From: SVTX01 sp045538195 | GTDB taxonomy: Bacteria; Bacillota; Clostridia; Oscillospirales; CAG-272 | Reading direction: 5' to 3' | Assembly (NCBI GenBank): GCA_045538195.1 | Contig: JAZSRA010000012.1 | Span: 1 to 47,369 of the forward strand | Length of the DNA: 47,369 nucleotides | Part shown: positions 14,763 through 23,959 of the stretch, in pieces | How positions within the stretch are numbered: position 1 is the stretch's first letter | Layout of the letters: every line of letters starts with the position of its first letter | Notes under the pieces: generated by a model | Told to the model about the DNA's origin: nothing | The model's database searches: none | What the model saw: only the letters and a program-made list of their open reading frames with translations | Program-made: the position numbers and the translations under genes

Positions 14763-16271
14763 ATGAAAAAATACGTTCTTGCCCTCGACGAGGGAACTAC
14801 CAGCGCGAGAGCCATACTTTTTGACAGAGATTCAAATATAATATCGATGGCTCAGCACGAGTTCCCCCAGTATTATCCCCACCCCGGTTGGGTGGAGCAG
14901 GAGCCTATGGAGATATACGCAAACCAATACGCGGCTCTGACCGAGTGTATCGCCAAGAGCGGTATCGATTCCGATGAGATCGCTGCAATTGGCATTACCA
15001 ATCAGCGCGAGACGGTAGTTGCGTGGAACAAGACCACGGGAAAGCCTATCTGCCGAGCTATTGTCTGGCAGTGCAGAAGAACTGCGGATATTTGCAGAGA
15101 GCTTGAAGATGGCGGCTTTGGCGACTATATAAGAGAGACTACGGGACTTCGCATCGACCCATATTTCAGCGGTACGAAGATCAAGTGGATACTCGACAAT
15201 GTCGAGGGAGCAAGAAACCTTGCGGAAAGCGGCGAGCTTTTGGTCGGTACTGTTGACACGTGGTTGACGTGGAAGCTGACCGAAGGTACAGTTTTCGTCA
15301 CCGACCGCACCAACGCGTCGAGAACCATGCTTTGCAATATCCACACGGGTCAGTGGGACGAAAAAATGCTTGAGATCCTCAATATCCCGAAGAATATTCT
15401 CCCCGAGATAAAGAGCAGCAGCGAGATATACGGACGTTTTGACTGTATGGGTGCAAGTCTGCCCATATCAGGCATCGCAGGCGACCAGCAGGCGGCACTT
15501 TTCGGTCAATGCTGCTTTGATAGCGGCGAGGCTAAAAACACCTACGGTACGGGTTGCTTTTTGCTGACCCATACGGGCGAGAGAGCGGTGAAAAGCCGTC
15601 AGGGATTGCTCACGACTATCGCCGCGGGTGAGAGCGGCAGACATATTGAGTACGCTCTTGAGGGTAGCGTTTTCGTGGGCGGTGCCGTTATCCGTTGGCT
15701 TCGCGACGAAATGAAGCTGATCCACGATTCCCGCGACAGTGAATATTTTGCTCTCAAGGTAGAGAATAGCGGCGGAGTTTATCTCGTTCCTGCCTTTGCG
15801 GGACTTGGCGCGCCCCATTGGGATATGAACGCAAGGGGAACGGTAGTGGGGCTTACCTCCGGGACAGGCAAAAATCACATTATCCGCGCCGCCCTTGAAT
15901 CGATAGCGTATCAGACCGAGGACGTTATTTCGGCTATGAATGCCGATATGGCAGAGATAGGCGGAGAGGGTGTCAAGGAATTAAAGGTGGACGGCGGAGC
16001 GTCGGCAAACGACCTGCTTATGCAGATGCAGAGCAACTATTCGGGAATAGAGGTCATCCGTTCCTCAAATCCCGAGGCGACCGCCGCAGGTGCGGCGTAT
16101 CTCGCAGGGCTTGCCGTTGGATTCTTTGAGAGCAGAGAAGAACTGAAGCGTCTTTCCGGAGAGGGAAGAAAATTTGCTCCCGATATCGATGCCGAAGTAC
16201 GCCAAAAAGCCCTTGACGGCTGGAGACGGGCGGTCAAGGCGTGCAGAGTATTTACCGAGACGGAGGAATAA
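14763..16271 (+). CDS. glpK: Glycerol kinase
   Basis: The ATG at 14763 is preceded by GAGG at 6 bases; the GTG at 14751 overlaps that site. The ~502-residue protein matches FGGY-family glycerol kinase in length and motifs: LDEGTTSARAILFDRD at the N-terminus (ATP phosphate binding), GITNQRETVVAWNKTTGKP, the glycerol-site region PYFSGTKIKWIL, and the C-terminal KVDGGASANDLLMQMQSN. It phosphorylates glycerol to sn-glycerol 3-phosphate in the cytoplasm. The next gene, two bases after its stop, encodes a lipase-like hydrolase, which suggests use of acylglycerols; no glpF or glpD is in the window. Confidence 0.95.
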   Translation: MKKYVLALDEGTTSARAILFDRDSNIISMAQHEFPQYYPHPGWVEQEPMEIYANQYAALTECIAKSGIDSDEIAAIGITNQRETVVAWNKTTGKPICRAIVWQCRRTADICRELEDGGFGDYIRETTGLRIDPYFSGTKIKWILDNVEGARNLAESGELLVGTVDTWLTWKLTEGTVFVTDRTNASRTMLCNIHTGQWDEKMLEILNIPKNILPEIKSSSEIYGRFDCMGASLPISGIAGDQQAALFGQCCFDSGEAKNTYGTGCFLLTHTGERAVKSRQGLLTTIAAGESGRHIEYALEGSVFVGGAVIRWLRDEMKLIHDSRDSEYFALKVENSGGVYLVPAFAGLGAPHWDMNARGTVVGLTSGTGKNHIIRAALESIAYQTEDVISAMNADMAEIGGEGVKELKVDGGASANDLLMQMQSNYSGIEVIRSSNPEATAAGAAYLAGLAVGFFESREELKRLSGEGRKFAPDIDAEVRQKALDGWRRAVKACRVFTETEE

Positions 16272-16273
16272 AT

Positions 16274-17206
16274 ATGTCTTACACAAAAAAAGAATTTAAG
16301 GTATTATCAAGTGACGGGATACATACGCTTTCGGGTATAGTCTATATTCCAGATGGTGAGGCTCGCGGATTTTTCCACATCGTCCACGGAATGACCGAGT
16401 ATATCGCAAGATACGACCGCATTATGAGCGACATGGCAGAGCTTGGGTATATCTGCTTAGGGTATGACCATCTGGGCCATGGAAAAACGGTTAAAGATAA
16501 GAGCGAGCTTGGCTTTATTGCTTCTAAGAACGGCTATGATCTGCTCTGCCGCGACGTAAAGGTCTTTTCCGATGCCGTGAGAGCCGAATTTGACAAAGAA
16601 AATAAGCTGCCCTATTATCTTATGGGACACAGTATGGGATCGTTTATCGTTAGACTTGCTACCGAAAAATACGTCCGCCCCGATAAGCTGATAATTATGG
16701 GTACGGGCGGAGCAAATCCCGCCGCGGGCGCAGGTCTTGTGCTTATATCCCTCATAAAGCTTTTCAAGGGAGAAAAGCATATATCTCCGCTTATTTATAA
16801 GCTTGCTTTCGGTGGATATAACAATAAATTCAAGAACGACGATAACGCCTGCTCACAATCGTGGCTCTCCACAGACCTTGAGATCCGAAAAAAGTACATG
16901 GACGACGATTACTGCACCTTTAAATTTACAGTCAGTGCCATGGGCGACCTGATGACGCTTTTGAAGAACTGCAACCGCGGAGCATGGTTTAAAAATATGC
17001 CTCGTATCCCGATCCTTCTGGTAGCGGGCGAGGATGATCCTGTCGGTAACTACGGCAAGGGAATTGTTGAGGTGGAAAAGAAACTGCAAAAATGCGGACA
17101 CGATGTAAAGTCGATCATCTATAAGGGCGCAAGACACGAAATACTTAATGATTTTACCTATGAAAACGTAAGAAATGATATGATCGATTTTTTAAGAAAA
17201 TGTTAA
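16274..17206 (+). CDS. Alpha/beta hydrolase, monoacylglycerol lipase / lysophospholipase type
   Basis: The ATG at 16274 follows GGAGG inside the end of glpK by 7 bases, which decides the start. About 310 residues with a Hydrolase_4 fold: oxyanion region HGMTEYIARY (~38), nucleophile Ser in GHSMGS (~117), Asp in AGEDDPVG (~258) and His in ARHEILND (~290). There is no signal peptide, so it acts in the cytoplasm. Coupling to glpK fits release of glycerol from monoacylglycerols followed by phosphorylation. The family also contains esterases of other substrates, so substrate is inferred from context. Confidence 0.87.
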   Translation: MSYTKKEFKVLSSDGIHTLSGIVYIPDGEARGFFHIVHGMTEYIARYDRIMSDMAELGYICLGYDHLGHGKTVKDKSELGFIASKNGYDLLCRDVKVFSDAVRAEFDKENKLPYYLMGHSMGSFIVRLATEKYVRPDKLIIMGTGGANPAAGAGLVLISLIKLFKGEKHISPLIYKLAFGGYNNKFKNDDNACSQSWLSTDLEIRKKYMDDDYCTFKFTVSAMGDLMTLLKNCNRGAWFKNMPRIPILLVAGEDDPVGNYGKGIVEVEKKLQKCGHDVKSIIYKGARHEILNDFTYENVRNDMIDFLRKC

Positions 17207-17243
17207 GTTTATAACTGAAAATAACTTAAAATAATAAAAAGTC

Positions 17244-17272
17244 TTGACATATAATAAATATTGATGTATAAT
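17244..17272 (+). promoter_or_regulatory. Full-consensus promoter of the DUF4234-like gene
   Basis: TTGACA (17244-17249), exactly 17 bases, TATAAT (17267-17272). Both hexamers are perfect. A leader of about 60 bases follows before the start codon. Confidence 0.88.
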
Positions 17273-17341
17273 TTATGCATGTATATAAGGATATGTTCGA
17301 ATATACAAAAAACTATTTTATTTTCATAAGGAGACTTTATT

Positions 17342-17722
17342 ATGAAAAAGTTTAATTGGGTAAAGTGTTGGCTTATTCCTTGCGTTACCTTCGGCATTTA
17401 CAACTTCTATATGTGGGCTGTAATGACCAAGAACAGCAACAAGATTGCTGAATCTTGCGGCCAGAAGAAGATCATGCCGTTCATCCCCGCATTTCTTCTT
17501 GGATGCGTAACCTGCGGAATTTTCCAGATCGTTTGGTTCATTCAGTTCCAAGCTCAGCAGATCGCTATTGCAAAGGCTAACGGCACAGCTACAAAGCCCG
17601 CGCAGAACGCTTTCGTTCTTTTCCTTATTAGCTTCGTTCCGATCTACAGCTACATCGTTCTCTGCGATAACTACAACAGAAACGTTGACGCAGCTACATT
17701 TGCAGCACCCGTAGAGGAATAA
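17342..17722 (+). CDS. Small membrane protein, DUF4234-like
   Basis: A 126-residue protein with AAGGAG before the start. Three to four hydrophobic segments (~8-28, ~46-66, ~90-110) resemble DUF4234, with the telling CVTFGIYNFYMW near the N-terminus and a related CVTCGIFQIVWF in the middle, so the protein may be an internal duplication. It has its own perfect promoter and terminator and is thus a single, probably well expressed gene. The function of the family is unknown. Confidence 0.75.
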   Translation: MKKFNWVKCWLIPCVTFGIYNFYMWAVMTKNSNKIAESCGQKKIMPFIPAFLLGCVTCGIFQIVWFIQFQAQQIAIAKANGTATKPAQNAFVLFLISFVPIYSYIVLCDNYNRNVDAATFAAPVEE

Positions 17723-17747
17723 TTCAATAATTATTTGAGTGCAACAT

Positions 17748-17778
17748 AAAAAGCTCCAACCGACGGTTGGAGCTTTTT
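17748..17778. terminator. Terminator after the DUF4234-like gene
   Basis: AAAAAGCTCCAACC and GGTTGGAGCTTTTT form a perfect 14-bp stem around a GAC loop, 26 bases after the stop codon. A and T tracts allow activity on both strands. Confidence 0.9.
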
Positions 17779-17793
17779 GTGTTTGATTCAATG

Positions 17794-17829
17794 AAAATTC
17801 AATTACGGCGTTGTCGTAATTGAATTTTT
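17794..17829 (-). terminator. Terminator of the aryl-pyruvate operon
   Basis: AAAATTCAATTACG and CGTAATTGAATTTT form a 14-bp stem around a 7-base loop, immediately after the aminotransferase stop codon on the reverse strand. It closes the eight-gene operon that starts at 26832. Confidence 0.8.
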
Positions 17830-17830
17830 A

Positions 17831-19027
17831 TTATTTTTTATATTCAAGCGCCAAAGCCTTGAAGGCTGGGAGAGCGCGTTCCACGCGTTCCTTGTCCACG
17901 CAATAGGCAATTCTGACGTAACCCTTGACACCAAAGTCGTCGCAGGGAACTACCAAAATTTCGTGCGCCTTTGCCTTCTCGTAGAATGCGTAAGCATCCT
18001 CCTCAAGCGCCTTGACGAAAAGATAAAACGCTCCGTCGGGCTTTACGCAATCATAACCGTACTCGGTCAGATTGTTGTAAAGCAGATCGCGGTTCTCTCG
18101 GTAGACCTCGATATCCACCTTAGCGTCCGCACATCTCGCTATGACCTGCTGGAAAAGGCTGGGCGCGCAGACGTAGCCGAGAGATCTTCCTGCACCGCAT
18201 ACGGCAAGGTAGACGCTTTGAGCGTCGTCCATTTCGGGGCAGACCGCAATATATCCGATGCGCTCACCGGGGAGCGAAAGCGACTTGGAGTAAGAGTAGC
18301 AGACAAGAGTGTCCTTATAATAATTCATAAGATAAGGTACCTTCACGTCGGTGTAAACAAGCTCTCTGTAAGGCTCGTCGGCGATAAGGTAGATAACTCT
18401 GCCGTATTCCTCCGACTTTTTCTTCAAAATCTCGCAGACCGCCGCTATGGTCTCCTCGCTGTAAACCACACCGCTGGGGTTGTTGGGCGAGTTTATGATA
18501 ACCGCCTTGGTCTTTTCGGTAATACGACTCTCAAAAACGGCAACGTCTATCTGCAAGTCGCCGTCGTGAGGGTTGCTGACCACAACCTTACCGCCTGCAT
18601 TTTCGATAAATACGCGGTATTCGGTAAAGAATGGAGCGAAAACGATACACTCGTCACCCATACCTTCCTCAATAACCGCCTTAAGGCAGATCGAAAGTGA
18701 AGCCGCCGCGCCGCAGGTCATATAGATGTGGTTTGGGGTAATATTGACCCCGAAACGCTCCTTGATGCTCTCTGCAATAACGCGGCGCACGTTAGCGTCG
18801 CCCTGCGCCGAGGTGTAGCCATGAAGCAGCACAGAGCTTTCGCTGTCAAGCAGCTGACGTATAGTGTCGTTGACCTCTCTCGGTGCGGGAACGCTGGGGT
18901 TGCCGAGACTGAAATCAAAGACATTTTCAGCACCTATCTCCGCCGCGCGAGTCTTACTGTATTCAAAAATTTCTCTTATTATCGAGCGCTTAGAGCCAAG
19001 CGCGTACATTTTCTGATTTAATCCCAT
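17831..19027 (-). CDS. PLP-dependent aminotransferase, class I/II
   Basis: A 398-residue fold-type I aminotransferase with AGGTGAT before its start. Visible are FDFSLGNPSVPAP (~42), the loop MTCGAAASLS, the substrate Asn/PLP region INSPNNPSGVVYSEE (~180), the Asp-x-x-Tyr of IADEPYRELVY (~220), the Schiff-base Lys in YSYSKSLSLPGERIGY (~250), and a C-terminal Arg in YVRIAYC. It is the last gene of the operon with indolepyruvate oxidoreductase, so it probably converts aromatic amino acids to aryl-pyruvates. Aspartate or branched-chain substrates cannot be excluded by sequence alone. Confidence 0.9.
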   Translation of the reverse strand: MGLNQKMYALGSKRSIIREIFEYSKTRAAEIGAENVFDFSLGNPSVPAPREVNDTIRQLLDSESSVLLHGYTSAQGDANVRRVIAESIKERFGVNITPNHIYMTCGAAASLSICLKAVIEEGMGDECIVFAPFFTEYRVFIENAGGKVVVSNPHDGDLQIDVAVFESRITEKTKAVIINSPNNPSGVVYSEETIAAVCEILKKKSEEYGRVIYLIADEPYRELVYTDVKVPYLMNYYKDTLVCYSYSKSLSLPGERIGYIAVCPEMDDAQSVYLAVCGAGRSLGYVCAPSLFQQVIARCADAKVDIEVYRENRDLLYNNLTEYGYDCVKPDGAFYLFVKALEEDAYAFYEKAKAHEILVVPCDDFGVKGYVRIAYCVDKERVERALPAFKALALEYKK

Positions 19028-19042
19028 AATATCACCTGAAAT

Positions 19043-19852
19043 TTAAATTCCGAGTAAAATTCTTGCGTTTCCGCCAAATATCTTATCCTCGGTCTCTTTG
19101 CCGATGTCGAAGGACTTGAGTATCTCTACGTCGCCCGCAATATCGCTCCAAGGGGAGTCTGTTGCAAACAAAATTCTGTCCTCGCCGTGCTTTTCAAGGA
19201 TCTTGACGAATTTTTCTCTGCCGATAAAGCGGAGAATATAAGCGGTGTCGAAATAGACGTCCTCGCCCGCCAGAATATCGTACACCTCGTCTGCCATCTC
19301 GTTAGCACCGAGGTGTGCCAACACGAATTTACTGTGTCCCACCTTGTCGATGACTCTTTTTGCCCTTTCGGGAGTGCATCTGACGGGAGAATCGGGGTAG
19401 CCGCCGTCAACGCCCGCATGGGTGGTGACGATCAGGTCAAGCTCCTTGGCACACTTAAGAATTTTGATATAACCCTCGTCGTCGATAAAGGTCTCCTGAT
19501 AATCGGGGTGGATCTTCACTCCGAGGAAGCCCTGCTCCTTGATCCACTTCATTTTGCCCCGGGTATCCTCGCAAGCGGGATGGATTCCTGCAAAGGAGAG
19601 AATATTTCCGCCGTTTTCGGCGAAATCTGCGTTGATTGCAAGTGCAAAACGGTTGATGCTCTCAAATTGAGCAGGGTTTGTCAGCACGGGAAGGTTAACG
19701 GCAAGGTCAACCTTGGCTTTTTCTATCCTTTCCATAAGTCCCGACACGCTTCCGTCGGAATAGGGCGGAATATTTGCCTTCGCCGCAAGAAAATCAATAG
19801 TTTTTTGCGCGATTTTGTCGGGAAAGGTATGCGCGTGAAAATCAATAATCAT
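19043..19852 (-). CDS. Amidohydrolase-family protein (ACMSD-like TIM barrel)
   Basis: The start MIIDFHAHTFPDK at 19852 is chosen because the H-x-H metal motif belongs at the very N-terminus; the upstream in-frame extension overlaps the ACT gene. About 269 residues with further metal ligands: GVKIHPDYQETF (~124), TTHAGVDGG (~150), VLAHLGANE (~186) and the catalytic Asp in LFATDSPWSD (~238). Members of this amidohydrolase_2 group hydrolyse or decarboxylate small acids, in the cytoplasm. The start overlaps the upstream operon region with a 4-base gap to the ACT stop and lacks a clear SD, which suggests coupling. The reaction is unknown here. Confidence 0.82.
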   Translation of the reverse strand: MIIDFHAHTFPDKIAQKTIDFLAAKANIPPYSDGSVSGLMERIEKAKVDLAVNLPVLTNPAQFESINRFALAINADFAENGGNILSFAGIHPACEDTRGKMKWIKEQGFLGVKIHPDYQETFIDDEGYIKILKCAKELDLIVTTHAGVDGGYPDSPVRCTPERAKRVIDKVGHSKFVLAHLGANEMADEVYDILAGEDVYFDTAYILRFIGREKFVKILEKHGEDRILFATDSPWSDIAGDVEILKSFDIGKETEDKIFGGNARILLGI

Positions 19853-19856
19853 TGTT

Positions 19857-20288
19857 TTACTGCAATTTTGCGATCTGCTCGCAGGATACGGTTTCAATGC
19901 CGTTTTCCGCAAGGATAGCATCTACCTTCTGAACGTCCGACGCCTTGAGAACTACGTAAGCGTTGCTGTCCTCGACAGACAGACCATACATATATTCGAT
20001 ATTAACGCCGCTTTGGTCGATAGCCTTAAGAAGCTCCTGAAGACTGCCTACCTCGTGAGGTATCTTGATAATAGAAACGTCGGAAAGCAGGGAAGAAAAG
20101 CCGTTTTCGGAGAGCTTTTCCTTGCCCACCTGAGGATTATCAACGATAAGACGGAGCAGACCGAACTCGGTGGTGTCGGCAAGGCTTAGAGAGAGAATGT
20201 TGACGTGGTTGTTTTTGAGAACGTTAAGAACCTCGCAAAGGCGGCCGGTTCTGTTTTCGATAAATACTGTTAACTGTTTTGCAAACAT
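19857..20288 (-). CDS. ACT-domain protein (two tandem ACT repeats)
   Basis: The ATG at 20288 has AAAAGGAG 9 bases upstream. The 143-residue protein holds two ACT folds: QLTVFIENRTGRLCEVLNVL (~5-24) with the Gly-Arg-Leu turn, and a second from ~75 (SVEDSNAYVVLKASDVQKVD at ~102 in its strands). ACT domains bind amino acids and regulate enzymes. Small ACT proteins of this kind regularly lie beside phenylacetate-CoA ligase and indolepyruvate oxidoreductase in Clostridia and other anaerobes, so sensing of an aromatic amino acid is likely but inferred. Confidence 0.85.
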   Translation of the reverse strand: MFAKQLTVFIENRTGRLCEVLNVLKNNHVNILSLSLADTTEFGLLRLIVDNPQVGKEKLSENGFSSLLSDVSIIKIPHEVGSLQELLKAIDQSGVNIEYMYGLSVEDSNAYVVLKASDVQKVDAILAENGIETVSCEQIAKLQ

Positions 20289-20313
20289 AGTTTTACTCCT
20301 TTTACCGTTAAAA

Positions 20314-21612
20314 TTATACCAATTTACGCTTGTCAATAACGTGAACCGCCTTGCCCTCGCTTCGAACAAGGGTCTGAGGTTCAACGATCTTGATCTTGGC
20401 GTTGATGCCGAGAGCCTGCTGAATGATGTGAGCGATCTTCTTGGTGAGAGCCTCGATAGCTCTTACCTCGTCGGTGTAATACTTCTGATCCACCTCAACC
20501 TGAATTTCAAGTGTGTCAAGGTTGTTTACTCGGTCGACGATCATCATATAGTGGGGAGTAACCTCCTCAACGTTAATAAGAGCCGCCTCGACCTGGCTCG
20601 GGAATACGTTAACCCCGCGGATGATAAGCATATCGTCAACTCTGCCCTTGAATCGAGAAATACGCGCGCTTGTTCTGCCGCACTCGCAAATAGAGCGGTC
20701 GATGCTTGTCAGATCCTTGGTTCTGTAACGGATAAGCGGGATTCCTTCCTTGGTAAGGGTGGTGAAGGCAAGCTCGCCGGTCACACCCTCTGCTACAGGG
20801 GTGAGAGTGGCGCTATCAAGTATCTCGGGGTAGAAGTGATCTTCGCAGACGTGAAGCCCCTTGTGAAATTCACAGTCGCAAGCCACACCGGGACCCATGA
20901 CCTCGCTGAGACCGTAAATGTCGTAAGCCTTTATGTTGAGTCTCGACTCGATCTCGTGACGCATCTTTTCTGTCCAAGGCTCGGCGCCGCAGATAGCCGA
21001 TTTGAGCTTGATCTGGTCAAGAAGCCCTTCTGCTTCAAGAACCTCCGAGATGTGAAGCAAGTAGGAGGGGGTACAAGCGATAGCCGACGCGCCGAAGTCC
21101 ACCATCATAGTGGTCAGCTTCTTGGAGTTTCCGACGCTCATGGGAACGACTGTTGCGCCGATCTTTTCAGCGCCGCCGTGTGCGCCAAGACCGCCCGTGA
21201 AAAGTCCATAGCCGTATGCTACCTGAATAATATCGTCCTTGGTAACGCCCGCCATAGAAAGGCATCTCGCAACGCACTCCGCCCAGACGTCAAGGTCGTG
21301 ACGGGTGTAGCCGACAACCGTTGCCTTGCCCGTGGTACCGCTGGAGGCGTGGATTCTTACTATCTGAGAGTTGGGAACCGCGAAAAGACCGAAGGGGTAG
21401 TTGTCTCTGAGGTCGTCCTTGGTGGTGAATGGAAGCTTTACTATATCCTCGATACCCTTGATGTCACCTGGCATAAGGTCGATAGCCTGCATTTTCTTGC
21501 GGTAGAATTCAACGTTGTGATAAACGTAGTCAACGAGTTTAACGAGTCTTGCGCTCTGCAGTCCCGACATTTCGTCTCTGCTCATACATTCTTTTGTTTC
21601 GTTCCAGATCAT
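20314..21612 (-). CDS. Phenylacetate-CoA ligase family protein, second copy
   Basis: A 432-residue AMP-forming adenylating enzyme of the PaaK type. It shows the P-loop HASSGTTGKATVVGYT (~88), a YGYGLFTGGLGAHGG segment, YGLSEVMGPG (~232), YRTKDLTSIDR (~303) and GRVDDMLIIRGVNVFPSQVE (~331), followed by the PaaK-type C-terminal domain. It joins an aryl acetate to CoA with ATP, or works in reverse from aryl-acetyl-CoA. It lies 17 bases after iorB and 25 before the ACT gene. A homologue of similar length lies upstream of iorA in the same operon, so the two flank the oxidoreductase genes. Confidence 0.9.
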   Translation of the reverse strand: MIWNETKECMSRDEMSGLQSARLVKLVDYVYHNVEFYRKKMQAIDLMPGDIKGIEDIVKLPFTTKDDLRDNYPFGLFAVPNSQIVRIHASSGTTGKATVVGYTRHDLDVWAECVARCLSMAGVTKDDIIQVAYGYGLFTGGLGAHGGAEKIGATVVPMSVGNSKKLTTMMVDFGASAIACTPSYLLHISEVLEAEGLLDQIKLKSAICGAEPWTEKMRHEIESRLNIKAYDIYGLSEVMGPGVACDCEFHKGLHVCEDHFYPEILDSATLTPVAEGVTGELAFTTLTKEGIPLIRYRTKDLTSIDRSICECGRTSARISRFKGRVDDMLIIRGVNVFPSQVEAALINVEEVTPHYMMIVDRVNNLDTLEIQVEVDQKYYTDEVRAIEALTKKIAHIIQQALGINAKIKIVEPQTLVRSEGKAVHVIDKRKLV

Positions 21613-21628
21613 TAAAAATCACCCCTTT

Positions 21629-22195
21629 TTATGCTTCGTAGCCCTTAGTGAAGGCTTCTTTATTAATCTGAATGGTTTTTGCGGGAACGGTCTTCTCAAT
21701 AACACCGAGCCAGGTCTCCTTGTCAAAGCCGATATGCTTTGCGGCAAAGCCGAGAACGACGCTGTTCAGCACCTTGCTGTTGCCAAGGTCTTTCGCAATA
21801 GCCATTCCGTCTATGGAATAGACCGAGTGGCTCTCACAAAGACCCTCTAAAATGCCCTCGGGGTAGGTTTTTGCACCGATAACTACGGTCATAGGATCTA
21901 TGCGGCAATCGTTTACCACGATAACGCCGTCCTTTTTGAGAAAATGGGAGTAGCGGAGCGCTTCAAGTCGCTCAAATGCGATGATAACGTCTGCCTGACC
22001 CTCCTCGACCACGGGTTCATATACCTTCTCGCCGAAACGGACGAAGGTAACGACGCTTCCTCCGCGCTGAGCCATACCGTGAACCTCGGAGATCTTTACG
22101 TCAAGCCCCTGCTCGAGCGCGGTCTTGCCGATTATTCTGCTTGTGAGGAGCGTGCCTTGTCCGCCGACTCCTACTATCATAATATTTTTTACCAT
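21629..22195 (-). CDS. iorB: Indolepyruvate:ferredoxin oxidoreductase, beta subunit
   Basis: A 188-residue gamma-type 2-oxoacid oxidoreductase subunit: IMIVGVGGQGTLLTSRIIG at the start, EVHGMAQRGGSVVTFVRFG (~37) and ADVIIAFERLEALRY (~70). It starts 1 base after the iorA stop, with only a weak ribosome binding site, so translation is coupled. With IorA it decarboxylates indolepyruvate, phenylpyruvate or 4-hydroxyphenylpyruvate oxidatively to the aryl-acetyl-CoA and reduces ferredoxin. Confidence 0.93.
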   Translation of the reverse strand: MVKNIMIVGVGGQGTLLTSRIIGKTALEQGLDVKISEVHGMAQRGGSVVTFVRFGEKVYEPVVEEGQADVIIAFERLEALRYSHFLKKDGVIVVNDCRIDPMTVVIGAKTYPEGILEGLCESHSVYSIDGMAIAKDLGNSKVLNSVVLGFAAKHIGFDKETWLGVIEKTVPAKTIQINKEAFTKGYEA

Positions 22196-22196
22196 A

Positions 22197-23936
22197 TTAT
22201 TTCACCACCGTTCCGATCGCACCGAATTTGCAGTAATTTTTGCAAAGACCGCATCCGTTGCACATAGTTTCGTCGATCTTAACCTTGCCGTCTGCCTGCT
22301 TGGTAATAGCGGGGCATCCGATGCTGAGACACATACCGCACTTGCGGCACTTGTCAGAATCAACTACGCACTTATTGGGGAATTTCTGACCCTTCAAGAG
22401 AACACAGGGAGATTTTGTGATAATAACGGTCAACTCGTCGCTCTGCGTGCTTTCTTTGACTACTCTCGTCAGCTCCTCAACGTCAAATGCGTTGACCACG
22501 ATAACGTTCTTAACGCCAACCGCGTGACAAAGCTCAACGAAATCAATGGAGTTTGTCTCCTCACCCTTCAGCGTCTTGCCGGTAGCCGCGTGATCCTGAT
22601 GACCCGTCATACCCGTGGTGCGGTTATCAAGGATCATTACAGTACCCGTGGACTTGTTGTAAGCCATATTGATAAGCGAGTTGATACCGGTATGTAAGAA
22701 GGTAGAGTCACCTATGACTGCGACCCAATTCTTGATATAATCCTTGCCCTTTGCCTTTTCCATACCGTGAAGAGCCGAGATGCTGGCACCCATGCAGATG
22801 GTGGTGTCAACAACACCCAAGGGAGCCACCGCACCGAGAGTATAGCAGCCGATGTCGCCCGATGCGTGGATCTTAAGCTTTTTAAGCACCGAGAATACGC
22901 TTCTGTGGGGGCAACCGGGGCAGAGAATGGGAGGACGCGCGGGAGCATCCTGCTTTTCGAAAATAGCGTCACTTTCACCAAGGACAGCCTTTTTCAGCAT
23001 ATTTACACTGTATTCGCCCTGACGGGTAAAGCATTCCTTGCCCTTGACGGGGAAGCCCCAGGCTCGAACCTGCTCTTCAATAACTGTTTCAAGCTCTTCA
23101 AAGACATATACCGTCTCTACTTCTTTGCAGAAATCCTCAACCAGCTTTTTGGAAATAGGATTTACCAGACCGAATTTCAGCACGCTTGCCTCAGGGAAAG
23201 CCTCCTTGACGTACTGATAAGCGATGCCGCAGGTGATAAATCCAAGCTTTTTGTCGCCCATTTCAACCTTGTTGACGGGGAAAGAAGCCGAGTCAGCCGC
23301 CATACGGGTTTCTCTGTCCTCAACTATAAGGTGTCTGCCGATAGCAGACGCGGGCATCATAACGTATTTCGGCACCTGTCTTTCATATTTCTTGTCCTCG
23401 ACCTCCACTCTGTCGCAAAGCTCAACGGCACTCTGAGAGTGAGCAAGCTTGGTGGTGGTGCGGAGAATAACGGGGGTATCGTATTTTTCGCTTAATTCAT
23501 AACCGAATTTAACGAAATCCTTTGCCTCTTGGCTATCGGAGGGTTCGAGAACCGGAACGTGTGCCGCGCGGGCGATCATTCTGGTGTCCTGCTCATTCTG
23601 GGAGCTTGCCATACCGGGGTCGTCGGCAACGATAAATACCGAGCCGCCGTTAACACCGGTGTATGCGAAGGTGTAGAGAGGGTCGCTTGCCACGTTGAGA
23701 CCAACGTGCTTCATACAAGCAAGAGAGCGCACGCCTGCGATAGACGCGCCGATAGCAACCTCCGCCGCAACCTTTTCATTGGGAGCCCACTCGGTGTAGA
23801 CCTCATCGTATTTTGCGAGATACTCGCTTATTTCGGTGCTGGGGGTACCGGGGTATGCGCTGGAGACTTTAACGCCTGCTTCATACGCGCCGCGAGCGAT
23901 TGCCTCGTTACCCAGCATAATTATCTTGTCTGCCAT
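22197..23936 (-). CDS. iorA: Indolepyruvate:ferredoxin oxidoreductase, alpha subunit
   Basis: A 579-residue fusion of pyrimidine-binding, TPP-binding and ferredoxin domains, normal for IorA. The start MADKIIMLGNEAIARGAYEA leads to VSSAYPGTPSTEISEYL and ADDPGMASSQNEQDTR. The CPGCPHRSVF site binds Fe-S and the TPP motif is GDSTFLHTGINSLINMAYN (~410). Two [4Fe-4S] motifs close the protein: CRKCGMCLSIGCP (~533) and CNGCGLCKNYCKFGAI (~560). Oxygen-sensitive and cytoplasmic; products are aryl-acetyl-CoA, CO2 and reduced ferredoxin. Adjacent genes for CoA ligases, an aminotransferase and a transporter make an aromatic amino acid pathway. Confidence 0.95.
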   Translation of the reverse strand: MADKIIMLGNEAIARGAYEAGVKVSSAYPGTPSTEISEYLAKYDEVYTEWAPNEKVAAEVAIGASIAGVRSLACMKHVGLNVASDPLYTFAYTGVNGGSVFIVADDPGMASSQNEQDTRMIARAAHVPVLEPSDSQEAKDFVKFGYELSEKYDTPVILRTTTKLAHSQSAVELCDRVEVEDKKYERQVPKYVMMPASAIGRHLIVEDRETRMAADSASFPVNKVEMGDKKLGFITCGIAYQYVKEAFPEASVLKFGLVNPISKKLVEDFCKEVETVYVFEELETVIEEQVRAWGFPVKGKECFTRQGEYSVNMLKKAVLGESDAIFEKQDAPARPPILCPGCPHRSVFSVLKKLKIHASGDIGCYTLGAVAPLGVVDTTICMGASISALHGMEKAKGKDYIKNWVAVIGDSTFLHTGINSLINMAYNKSTGTVMILDNRTTGMTGHQDHAATGKTLKGEETNSIDFVELCHAVGVKNVIVVNAFDVEELTRVVKESTQSDELTVIITKSPCVLLKGQKFPNKCVVDSDKCRKCGMCLSIGCPAITKQADGKVKIDETMCNGCGLCKNYCKFGAIGTVVK

Positions 23937-23959
23937 TTTGTGTTTGTCCTTTCGGTGCT

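Noticed and set aside
17275..17355. Short upstream frame before the DUF4234-like gene
   Set aside because: It would start a few bases after the -10 box, has no ribosome binding site and overlaps the real start.
20170..21615. 481-codon plus-strand frame opposite a phenylacetate-CoA ligase
   Set aside because: Shadow of the real minus-strand gene. Long shadows also occur opposite iorA, the first ligase and the amidohydrolase.
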